From positions 1 to 64,000 of the forward strand of contig NZ_GL890975.1 of the NCBI RefSeq assembly GCF_000211815.1: a stretch of DNA of 64,000 nucleotides. Reading direction: 5' to 3'. How positions within the stretch are numbered: the first letter of the stretch is position 1; every line of letters starts with the position of its first letter. The translations under genes and the position numbers were made by a program. Shown here piece by piece: positions 44,773 through 55,600 of the stretch. This stretch comes from Moorena producens 3L (GTDB lineage: Bacteria > Cyanobacteriota > Cyanobacteriia > Cyanobacteriales > Coleofasciculaceae). Under the pieces are notes generated by a model. It did not search any database, had not been told where the DNA came from, and worked only from the letters and a program-made list of their open reading frames with translations.

Positions 44773-47700
44773 TTAATTGATTATCGATTCCAATATTTGA
44801 TCAATTGAGCTTTCAAGCTCTTGATTGGATGATTGCTTAATCTCGTCTAGAAGTTTAGCTTCCAGTGAATCGTCTTCTTGTTGATCTTGATCAATCTCAG
44901 TCCGAAAAAGACCAACTTTGACAAGGTGCTGGTTGATTAGATATTTCTCCAACTTTTCAATATTGGGAAAATCAAAGGTCAAAGTTGAAGATAAATTTAC
45001 TCCCAAAAGCTTGCTCAGTCTATCCCTTAAGTCTACAGCGGTCAGCGAGTCCATGCCCATCTCAAAAAATCCTACTTCTGAACCTGGTTTGTTTGTGATG
45101 GGTAAACCTAAAACTCGAGCGACTTCCTCTTGTAGTGCTTGTCGCAGCAGTTCCCTTCTCTGAGTTTCGGTTACAGCTTCCAACCTTTGTAGCAAACCAG
45201 GAGCTGGATTGGTCTTATCTTCAATATCTTCAGGAAGAACAGCTATGAGATCTAAGAGTGGACGCGGACGTTTAACGGCATACATCGTCTTGAAGCGATG
45301 CCAGTTATTGCGACTCACCGTCACCTGAACTTGGTTAGCAGATATTAGGTGCTCCAATGCAGAAATAGCTAACTCCGGTGAGAGTGCTTCTACTCCAATT
45401 TGAGCTAGCCATCTCTGAGCCTCATTTGTGGTCATGCCACCCCCTGCCCAGGCTCCCCAATTGATTGCTAATCCTGGTAAGTCTAAAGAATGACGATAGT
45501 GCACCAACCCATCTAGGAACTGATTAGCTGCGGCATAATGGGTCTGACCTCGGGAGCCCCAAACTGAGGCAATGGATGAGAAACAGACAAAGAAATCCAG
45601 ATTCTCATTCCGAGATAGTTGATGTAGATTCCATCCACCCTGTACTTTAGGACGCAGCACTGCCTCCCATTTTTCCGGTGTTAACTCTTCGAGAGTATCT
45701 AATCTTCCTACTCCTGCCGCATGAATAATCCCTTTGAGAGGTTTCTCCTCAGCTTCAAGCTGCTTCCAGACTCGTTCCATATCGGTTAGATCAGCCACAT
45801 CGACTGCCAGGACTTTGACATTAGTCCCAGTCTGTTGCAGTGCTTCCACAGCGGGTTGAGTTTCCTTTGTCAGACCACTACGACTAAGTAGGATCAGATG
45901 GCGGACACCCTGTTTAACCAGCCAATCGGCTACTTTCAATCCCAAGTATCCCAATCCACCTGTGATCAGATAGCTTCCTGTCGGCTCTACTTTGAATATT
46001 TTCGAGGTAGGAACTGAACTGCGCACTAATCTGGGTACATAACGTTCACCCCCACGGTAGACTACCTGGTCTTCCGCATCACGGTTGAGCAGCTCCCTTA
46101 AAAGGCATTCCATGTGATTTTCAGCAGTTTTACCTGGTTCTAGGTCAATTAATCCTCCCCACAACTCAGGGTGTTCGAGTGACACAACCTTTCCCATACC
46201 CCATAGAGGAGTCTGAGCTACAGAGATAGGATGCTCTCCCTTAGCTACTGCTCCTGCTGTAACTACCCAAACTTTTACAGGAGTTGAAGAGTCGTCTTGC
46301 AGTAAGGTTTGTAGTAGTCCCAGCAAGCTTTGAGAAGAAGTCGTATTTATCTGAGAAGGGACTTCCTCACTGGTCAAATACACAATCCCTACCAAGGGCA
46401 GCTCAGTTTCTTGTTGAACCTGCTGCAACAGTTGTGAATAGTCTTGAGGAAATTGCTTGACAACATAGCAACTCTGCTGTTTTTGCTCAAGCTGCTCTGC
46501 TAACTTCTGTGCCACAGTTGCCTCACCTCCGATAATCAGCCATTGACCATTCTGGGAAGGGGTTTCTGGAGCTAGAGTTGAAGGCTTGAGCTGCCACTCT
46601 ATATGGTACAAACAATCCTTGAGAGCTGCTTGTGCCAGTGATTGTTGATGGTGGTGAATCAGTTGCTGCACGACTTCAACTGCTGTCAAGGAGCCGTTTC
46701 CTGTTAACATTGCTGTCAACTGCTTATAGTCTCCTCGATCTAATAGCTCAGTTACAGGAGATGAGGTTGAAACAGATAAATTTTGCTTGGCTTTGTCTTC
46801 ACCTCTGCCTTGACTCCGTTCAATCCAATAACGTTGTCTTTGGAATGGATAGGTTGGCAATACTACTTTCTGAAAGCCATAATCTTGATCGACTCCCAAC
46901 CAATCCACTTCAGCTCCCTGTAGATACAATTGTCCTAAACTGAAAAGCATCTGTTGCCAGTCTTCCATCCCTAGTCGCAGAGAAGGCAACCAGACACCTA
47001 CCTCTTCTGGTAAACACTGCCTTCCCATACCTAACAAAATTGGTTTTGGTCCAATTTCTAAGAAAACTTCATAGCCTTCTTGGTACAAGGTTTCCATACT
47101 TTGGACAAACCGCACTGGTTGGCAGATATGATTCACCCAGTAGTCCGGTGTACTAATGTCACAGGTAGCTTGTTCTCCTGTGACATTAGATATGAGTGGA
47201 ATTTGAGGTTGGTGGTAGTTCACTTGTTGAGCTACTGCTTCAAACTCTGCCAAGATTGGTCTCATTAAAGGTGAATGGAAGGCGTGAGATACCTGTAGTA
47301 GTTTGATTTTCACTCCCTCCAATTCCAGGCTGCTACTAATTGCTTTAACCGCAGCACTCGCTCCAGAAATCACAACACTTTCTGGTCCGTTGATGGCTGC
47401 AATACCCACATTAGACTGAGCTAACCCCAATTTCTCCGTGTAGTTTGCGATCACTGCTTGCACCTTCGACTCTGATGCCATGACCGATACCATCTCACCG
47501 ACAGATGGCAATTGTTGCATCAACTGCCCTCGCTTGGCAATTAATCTCAAACCATCTTCTAAACTGAAAACCCCTGCTACCGTTGCTGCGACATATTCAC
47601 CTACACTGTGACCCATGACCACATTTGGTTCAATGCCCCAGGATTGCCAGAGCTTGAAGAGGGCATATTCGATAGCAAATAGGGCGGGTTGAGTATAAGC

Positions 47701-49524
47701 TGTTTGGTCTAGTAGCGATGAACCAGACTCATCCGTTGTTTGATGATATAGAACGGCTAAAAGAGATTGATCTAGTAGCGAACTCAGAATTTCGTCACAT
47801 TCCTCCAAAGCTTGACGAAAAGTTGGCTGAGTTTCGTATAGTTGCCGTCCCATATTCAGATATTGGGAACCTTGACCAGTGAACAGGAAAGCTACTTGAG
47901 GAACATTACTGCTGGTACAAAATTCTTTTTGAAACACCCCAACTACTTCTTCCCCAGCACTTCGGTTACTGAGTTTTGTTGCTAATTGTTGTCGATCAGC
48001 GGCAATAATAGCAAGGCGATGGTTGAAGTGGAATCGTCCACTATTGGCTGTATAACAAATATCTGCTAGTTCTATTTTTCGGTTAGTTTCTAGATAATTT
48101 TGATAACGACTAACCAATTCTTCGAGTGCTTCTTTAGTTTGAGCTGAAAGGGTTAATAAATGTAAGGGACGCTGATATATATCTTGGTTTTTAAATTGTT
48201 TTGGGGCTTCTTCGAGAATGACATGGGCGTTAGTTCCTCCCACGGCAAAAGAACTAACTCCAGCTCTGCGAGGCGTGCCATTGCTTTTCCATTCTGACAA
48301 TTTTGTATTGACGAAAAAGGGACTATTTACAAAATCAATTTTGGGATTGGGTTGTTCAAAGTTCAGGCTAGGGGGAATTAATTTGTGATTGAGAGCCAAA
48401 GTAGCTTTAATCAGTCCCGTTACTCCTGCTGCTGCGTCTAAATGCCCAACATTAGTTTTTACTGAACCAATAGCACAAAAGCCTTGTTTTTGGGTGCTCT
48501 GCTGAAAAACCTTGGTCAGAGCTTCAATTTCAATCGGATCTCCGAGTTTTGTCCCTGTGCCATGAGCTTCTACATATGTGATCGTCTCTGCTTCCACACC
48601 AGCCACAGCCTGAGCTTCTGAAATAACCGCTGCTTGACCTACTACACTAGGTGCGGTGTAGCCGACTTTCAAAGAGCCATCGTTATTAATGGCTGAACCC
48701 TTAATTACTGCATAGATATAATCTTTGTCTGCAATAGCATCTTCGAGTCCCTTGAGTAGTACAACTCCGAGACCATTACCATACCTTGTACCCTCAGCTT
48801 TGGCATCAAAGGCTCGGCAATGACCATCTGGGGAGAGAATCATCCCGTCTTGATACAAATATCCCACTTCTTGAGGCACACGGATGGTTACACCACCAGC
48901 AAGAGCCATGTCGCATTCCCCATTGAGCAAACTTTGGCAAGCTAGATGAACAGCTACTAATGAAGTGGAACAAGCAGTTTGAACGGTGATAGCCGGTCCA
49001 GTTAGATTCAGGTTGTAAGCAACACGAGTTGCTAAGTAATCTTTGTCATTAGCCAGCAATTGTTGAAAAGAACTACTATTGAGGTAAGAAAAGTCAAAAC
49101 AAGGATTAACGTTGTTCCAGAAATAGCTGCTCATGGTAATGCCAGCATAAACCCCGATAGAACCTTGATAGGTATCCGGGTTATAACCACCCCTCTCTAT
49201 TACTTCCCAAGCACATTCGAGGAATAGCCTTTGTTGCGGGTCTATCTCTTCAGCTTGTTTAGGAGTATAGCCAAAGAAACTAGCATCAAACATATCTATG
49301 TTTGAGATCAAACTACCAGTCCTGACGTAGTTAGAGTTATTCAGTAACTCTTGTTCGATCCCAGAGTTGAGCAATTCTTGTTCTGAAAAAAGACATATTG
49401 ATTCAACTCCATCCCGAACATTCTGCCAAAACTGTTCAATATCATCAGCTCCTGAATAACGTCCAGATATTCCTATAATTGCTATGTCTTGATTATCGTT
49501 AAGGTCTTCTAAATCATCCATCAT
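44773..49524 (-). CDS. curG: CurG: PKS module KS-AT-KR-ACP, first after the thiazoline
   Basis: A 1583-residue module that extends the thiazolinyl chain from CurF. KS (12-442; QTACSTS, EAHGTGT, NVGH) starts after only about a dozen residues, and these are acidic (MMDDLEDLNDNQD); there is no coiled-coil helix as in CurH to CurM. AT (546-872) is malonyl-type. KR (1181-1395) lacks LDD and has a Trp in SSIASVWGSRGQTHYAAAN, the pattern of A-type KRs. ACP has its Ser near 1491 in GMDSLTAVD. The C-terminal docking helices end SSIDQILESIIN, matching the CurH N-terminal helix. The A-type prediction fits the Z double bond next to the thiazoline in curacin A. Gap to curH 8 bp. Confidence 0.96.
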   Translation of the reverse strand: MMDDLEDLNDNQDIAIIGISGRYSGADDIEQFWQNVRDGVESICLFSEQELLNSGIEQELLNNSNYVRTGSLISNIDMFDASFFGYTPKQAEEIDPQQRLFLECAWEVIERGGYNPDTYQGSIGVYAGITMSSYFWNNVNPCFDFSYLNSSSFQQLLANDKDYLATRVAYNLNLTGPAITVQTACSTSLVAVHLACQSLLNGECDMALAGGVTIRVPQEVGYLYQDGMILSPDGHCRAFDAKAEGTRYGNGLGVVLLKGLEDAIADKDYIYAVIKGSAINNDGSLKVGYTAPSVVGQAAVISEAQAVAGVEAETITYVEAHGTGTKLGDPIEIEALTKVFQQSTQKQGFCAIGSVKTNVGHLDAAAGVTGLIKATLALNHKLIPPSLNFEQPNPKIDFVNSPFFVNTKLSEWKSNGTPRRAGVSSFAVGGTNAHVILEEAPKQFKNQDIYQRPLHLLTLSAQTKEALEELVSRYQNYLETNRKIELADICYTANSGRFHFNHRLAIIAADRQQLATKLSNRSAGEEVVGVFQKEFCTSSNVPQVAFLFTGQGSQYLNMGRQLYETQPTFRQALEECDEILSSLLDQSLLAVLYHQTTDESGSSLLDQTAYTQPALFAIEYALFKLWQSWGIEPNVVMGHSVGEYVAATVAGVFSLEDGLRLIAKRGQLMQQLPSVGEMVSVMASESKVQAVIANYTEKLGLAQSNVGIAAINGPESVVISGASAAVKAISSSLELEGVKIKLLQVSHAFHSPLMRPILAEFEAVAQQVNYHQPQIPLISNVTGEQATCDISTPDYWVNHICQPVRFVQSMETLYQEGYEVFLEIGPKPILLGMGRQCLPEEVGVWLPSLRLGMEDWQQMLFSLGQLYLQGAEVDWLGVDQDYGFQKVVLPTYPFQRQRYWIERSQGRGEDKAKQNLSVSTSSPVTELLDRGDYKQLTAMLTGNGSLTAVEVVQQLIHHHQQSLAQAALKDCLYHIEWQLKPSTLAPETPSQNGQWLIIGGEATVAQKLAEQLEQKQQSCYVVKQFPQDYSQLLQQVQQETELPLVGIVYLTSEEVPSQINTTSSQSLLGLLQTLLQDDSSTPVKVWVVTAGAVAKGEHPISVAQTPLWGMGKVVSLEHPELWGGLIDLEPGKTAENHMECLLRELLNRDAEDQVVYRGGERYVPRLVRSSVPTSKIFKVEPTGSYLITGGLGYLGLKVADWLVKQGVRHLILLSRSGLTKETQPAVEALQQTGTNVKVLAVDVADLTDMERVWKQLEAEEKPLKGIIHAAGVGRLDTLEELTPEKWEAVLRPKVQGGWNLHQLSRNENLDFFVCFSSIASVWGSRGQTHYAAANQFLDGLVHYRHSLDLPGLAINWGAWAGGGMTTNEAQRWLAQIGVEALSPELAISALEHLISANQVQVTVSRNNWHRFKTMYAVKRPRPLLDLIAVLPEDIEDKTNPAPGLLQRLEAVTETQRRELLRQALQEEVARVLGLPITNKPGSEVGFFEMGMDSLTAVDLRDRLSKLLGVNLSSTLTFDFPNIEKLEKYLINQHLVKVGLFRTEIDQDQQEDDSLEAKLLDEIKQSSNQELESSIDQILESIIN

Positions 49525-49611
49525 CTTACTGTCATACTTTAATTTTGCTATATTTCTTAATTACTTAGCTGTTCATAACAGTTATAACAATACAACAATA
49601 CTTGGAAAAAA

Positions 49612-52600
49612 TTATTTTTTGCCGCGTAGACTTTTTCTAATATTGCGCCTTTCCTTTCTTGTAGTGCCTTTCTTAACTCGCTCATCTCCACGAGTTTTAC
49701 TAGTTTCCATAAATAATTCTTTACTACCAATCTGAGTAAGGTGTTGACTTAGAAAATGTACAGTAGGGTTAGCAAACAGGTCAACTACTTTCAATTCTAT
49801 GCCTAATAGTTCTTGCAATTTATTATGCACTCTGATGACAAGTAAAGAATTTCCTCCTATGGCAAAGAAATTGTCGTGAATTCCTACTTCTTCTAGCTCA
49901 AGAACTTCTGTCCAAACAGCAGCAATTTGTTGTTCAGTTTTGGTTTGAGGTAGTATATTTTGATTCGTATCGGCTATAGTTTGTCTTTGAGGTTTGGGCA
50001 ATCGTTTACGGTCTACTTTGCCGTTGGCAGTTAATGGTAAAGCTTCCAAAATAACATAATCATCAGGAACCATATATTCGGGAAGTTTTTGCCATAGGTA
50101 CTTACGCAATTGTTCCGAAGTACAATTTATTTCTTGATCAGGCTGGCCCACTTCATTTTTGTCTTCTGTCTGATGGATATCGGTCAGGGAAGAATCGCTA
50201 ATAACAGACTTTTCCTTGAACACGGCATAAGCAACCAGGCGTTTGCTTTGTTGAGATTCTCCGATAGCAGTAACAATCGCTTCTTTAATTCCTGGAAATT
50301 GCTTTAATGCTACTTCAATTTCCCCCAGTTCAACACGATAACCATTTATTTTTACCTGGAAGTCTTCTCGGCCTAAAAACTCAATATTACCATCCGGTAA
50401 ATACCTGCCTAAATCCCCAGTTTTGTATAACGGTTCCTGAGTGACTGGATGGGTAATAAAGCTTGCTTGGGTCTTGTGCTCATTTTTCCAATAACCCTTA
50501 GCTAAACCTACCCCTCCAATATAAAGTTGTCCCGGTACCCAAACTGGTCTTGGTTCCATCAACTCATTCAGTACGTAAAAACTTTGATTTAACAGGGGCT
50601 TACCATAGGGAATACTCTTCCAGTCTGACCCCACCTTTTCAATCGGATAGCCAATCGACCAAATTGACGCTTCGGTTGCTCCACCCAAACTCATCACTTG
50701 AACATTAGACCACAGAGATTGGATTTTGCTTGGTAAGTCTACTGGCAGCCAATCTCCACTCAACATTACCACTCGTAAATCACCTACTGCTGTTGCTGAG
50801 GTTCCTAATAAATGCTCTACCAACATCTGCATCAGAGCCGGAACTGAGTTCCACAAGGTAACTTCGTGAGCGATAATTAATTCTCTCCAGCAAGCTGGAT
50901 CCTTTGCTGCTTTTGGTGGTGGCATCACTATCGCTCCCCCTGCTCCTAGCACACCAAATATGTCGTACACTGACAGGTCAAAATTTAACGCTGCTAAGGC
51001 GAGTACTCGGTCAGATGGTGTTACTTTAAACCGTTGATTGATGTCGAGGATGGTATTGATTGCTCCCCGATGATCGATCATTACCCCTTTGGGTAAACCT
51101 GTGGAACCAGAAGTGTAAATCACATAAGCTAAATCTTCTGAAGTTTGTACTGGTTCTAGGGGGTTTGGATCATATTCTGCTAACTCTTCAGTATCTACAG
51201 ACCAACATTTGATTCCTTCAGGCCAACCCAGAGACTGTTTGAGGTGAGTTTGAGTCAATACTTGTGTGACTTGTGCTTGCTCGAGTAGATACCACTGTCT
51301 TTCTTGGGGTAGCCCAGGATCTATCGGTAGGTAAGCTCCACCAGACATCAAGATGCCTAACACTGCTACTACCTGTTCCCAACCTTTCTCCATGACTACG
51401 GCTACCAGCTGATTCGGTTTGACTCCTAATTTCCGCAATCCATGTCCCAATTGATGAGACCTTTGATAGAGTTCCCCATAAGTTAGGCTTTTTTGGGGAC
51501 TAATAACAGCTGTCGCTTCACTTTGAACTTGTACTTGCTTAACAAACAAACTATGCAAGATATCTTCAGACCAAGATTGAGTCGTCTGATTCACTTGTGC
51601 TTGGAGTGCTAGTTGAGCTGTTGGTAATAGTTGGTGGTAAGTCTCCATCCAAGGTTCGTCAGAGGTGGCTAGCTGTTGAAGCAAATCACAATAAGCCTCA
51701 AACATTTGCTCGATGAGACCTTCAGGGAATAGCCCTTCCACTGTATGCCAACTAAATGCCAGTGCTCCTTTCTCCTCGGTTACGATATGGTCGAGCAACA
51801 CTTGAGGCGTTTGAGCTGCACTATACACAACCTCTCCAAAGTGCTCCAAACCGAATCCTCGCCCCACCTCTTCATCAGCCAGAGACTTTAAGCCCAAAGT
51901 GCTAGTAAAGACTACCCCCATTGGTTGACTACGCCCTCGACGATAGAGCTCTCGCTGCACTTCTACTCCACTGATATAACGATGCTCTAAATCTTCCCAC
52001 AGCTGTCTTTGCAGTTTTTGAGCACGACTAATGAATGGAACTGCTTGTGAGTTATCTACCTCTAGTAAGATTACAGAGGTGAAGTCGCCTATGAGCTCAT
52101 TGACTTGAGGGTGTAAGGGCAAACGGTTAAATAAAGTCAGATTGAGGGTAAACTTTGAACTTTTGCTCCAGTAATTCAAGACAGAGGCAAAAGCACTTAA
52201 CAATACCCCTGATGGGGTTAAATTTGCTTTGCTCGCCTTGTTTTTTAACTGTTGCCAATCACTCTGAGACAGTTGAGCTGTGTGAGTATTGAACTGAGGA
52301 TCAGTAATTGCAGAAGTTACTTTCGCTTGGGGAATTTCTGGAGCTGGAGGTAGGTTATCTAAGCGGTTGAACCAATATTGCTGAGAACTGAGATACTGGG
52401 GACTATCTTTGAGTTCCAATTCCGCGAGCACATAGTCTCGGAAGGAGATTTCCGTTGCAGGCAGTGAACTCTGTGGATTATTGTACAGTTCTGACCACTG
52501 CTTAAATAGAACATAAGTACTCCAGGCATCAAATATTAACATATCGATGCTGGCGTGCAAGCGGAAACATTGTTCATTTAAACGGGTAGCCCGTAGATGA

Positions 52601-55600
52601 AATAAAGGCCACTGGTTAGTTGGTAAAACCTCATGGGACATCTGATTGCGAATCTGCTCTAGCTCTGAAGCAATCGTTTCAGGAGATTCCTCAGACAAAT
52701 TTAAAATTTCAATTTCATAGGGAGGCACCTGCTCAAGTATTTGCTGGTTACCGTCAGCTAAAACTACCATCCGCAGCATATCATGGTGGTCAATTAATCG
52801 CCTCCAAGCTTGGTGTAAGCTTTCTAAATTTAAGTTTTCACAATCTACTTCTATGTAAATGTGGGTAGCAATATTACCTAGGTCAAAAATTTGATTGCGA
52901 CCTATCCAATAAGCTTGTTGAATGTCATTTAACGGAAATGGTTGATACCTTTGCTCTGGATGAGGAATCAGGGTAGGAAGCTCGGAAAAGGAATCTATGG
53001 GGATGACATTGTTAGCTAAATACTCTACCAAAGATTCTACCGTTGGATAATCAAATAACAGTGTTGAACTGAAGCTTGTACCTAAGTTAGACTCCAATTG
53101 ATTTTTCAATTCCACTGCCATCAGGGAATCTAATCCTAAGTCAAACAATGGTTGATGTCTTTCTATCTGTTGTCCATCTCTCAATCCTAAAATATTGACT
53201 ATGGCTGAACTAATTTGAGTTGTTAGTAATTCCTGACGTTCTGAAACAGATGCTGATTTTAATTGTTCTTTAAAGGCAGACTTTTGAGTTAATACTGGTT
53301 CTGTTACTTTTACCCTTAATCCCTCTAGTTCTACTAGTACAGTTCCTTGGTTGTCTACTAGAAAAATGTTTGCCGTTAAGTTGGTTTGTCGTATTTCTGC
53401 TATAGCCCATACTTGGCTGATTGTTTGGCGATACAGTTTGAATTTTTCTACCCCTACTGGTAGATATATTTTATCTGTTTCTGTGTGTGGTATGGCATAC
53501 GATACTATTTGGAAGGCTGCATCTAATAGGGCTGGATGTAGCTGATAGTCTGCTAGTTGGGCGGTTAATTCTTCAGGGAAGGCCATTTCTCCTAGGGCTT
53601 TTCCTTGACCTTTCCACAACTGCTTTATTCCTTGGAAACTACTGCCGTAGTCTATCCCTTTTGAGCGATATTCTCGGTAATGTTCTTCAATTTCTATTGC
53701 TTGACTACACTCAGCTTGGTATTTTTCTAGGTCGATTTTTGCTTGGCTGTTCCTGGTTGGCTCAGTATATATCTTTCCTTGTGCGTGCAATACCCATTGC
53801 GGTGTTTGTTGATTTTCACCTTCTGAGGGGCTGAAAATCTCGAACTTATAGCTATTGTTTTCTGCGAAGCTGACTACTGTTTGTACGGTCTTTATTTCGG
53901 TTTCTGGTATAACTAAACTTTGCAGTATGTCTACGTCAGAAACGACTACTTGCTCTTGGCTTGTGAATAGACTTTTTCCGGCTGAAGCAGCTATTTCTAA
54001 GTAGCCTGTGCTGGGAAATAGTACTTTTCCAAAAACCTGGTGGTGATTCAGGTAACCTGGAGATTCTGCTCCTATGTATGATTGAAAACGATGTTGATCC
54101 TCTATTCCCGCTAGGTTAATTTTTTCTCCTAGTAATGGGTGCTGCTCTTTGCCTTTTAACCAGTAGGATTTTTGTTCGTAACCATTTTGGCTAGAAACCC
54201 AATACCTTTCTCGTTGGAAGGGATATGTTGGCAATGCCACCTTCTGACGAGCATAATTTTGCTCAAATGCTATCCAATCTACTTTGGCTCCCTCTACATA
54301 TAACTTTCCTAAACTAGATAGCATCTGTTGGCATTCTTCTACTCCCGGACGCAATGAGGGCAACCAGACACCGATTTTTTCTGGTAAACATTGACGTCCC
54401 ATACTTAGTAATACTGGTTTTGGTCCTATTTCCAGAAATAACTCGTATCCTTCCTGGTACAAAGTTTTCATGCTTTGAGCAAATTGCACTGGTTGGCGCA
54501 CATGATTTACCCAGTATTCGGCAGTGGTAATCTGCTCAGTTACCTGTTTGCCAGTGACATTGGATATCAGTGGTATCCTAGGCTGCTCATAGGTTATTTC
54601 TTTTGCTGCTGCTTCAAATTCTGCCAGCATCGGTTCCATCAGAGGAGAATGGAAGGCGTGGGATACTTTTAGTGGTTTGGTTGTGATTCCGGCTGATTCG
54701 AGGTTAGTTGCGATCGCTTCTACTGCTTTTCCCTCACCAGAAATTACTATGCTTTGAGGTCCATTGATTGCTGCTATGGCGACTTTCTCACTGAGATCTT
54801 TTGCTTTCAATGTTTCTAGGACTTTAGACTCTGGAGCCATAGCCCAGAGCATCTTACCATCACCAGGTAATTTCTGCATCAAAGAGCCTCTAGCAGCAAT
54901 TAGTTTCAAGCCATCTTCTAAACTAAAAACTCCTGCTACGGTTGCTGCTACATATTCTCCTACACTGTGACCCATGACCACATCTGGCTCAATTCCCCAG
55001 GATTGCCAGAGTTTAAATAGAGCATATTCTATAGCGAATAAAGCTGGTTGGGTATAAGCTGTTTGGCCTAGTAGGGATGAACCTGACGAGTTTTTGTCTG
55101 TTGGATAAAGAATGTTTCGTAATGACGTTTCCTGGAAGGTTTCTACGCTACTGAGAATCTCCTCGCATTGGTTAATCGCTTGACGGAAAGTTGGTGCTTG
55201 TTGATACAACTGCTTTCCCATGTTGATATATTGGGAACCTTGACCTGTAAATAGGAAAGCAATTTTGGCTACTGTAGTGTTGTTTAGCAGTTCTCCTGAA
55301 GTGATTCCTGCTAATTTTTTTCCCTCTTGGTGTTGTCGGAGTTTTTCGACTAATTCTTGTTGGTTAGGGGCGACAACTGCTAGTCTGTGGGTGAAGTGAG
55401 TCCTTCCAGTGCTAGCAGTGTAGCAGACATCGCCTAACCTTAAGTTTGGATTGGTTTTGAGATAATTTTGATAGCTACTAATTACTTCACCAAGAGCTGT
55501 TTCAGTTTTGGCTGACAAAGTTAATAGATGAACTGAATTTTCTAAGTAATCTTCGCTGTTACCTGTTGCCTTCCCCCCTTGAGGGGACACAGGGGAGGTT

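Noticed and set aside
49530..49611. Small hairpin between curF and curG as a terminator
   Set aside because: Stems are only 5-8 bp and AT-rich, and a terminator there would cut the operon before seven required genes.
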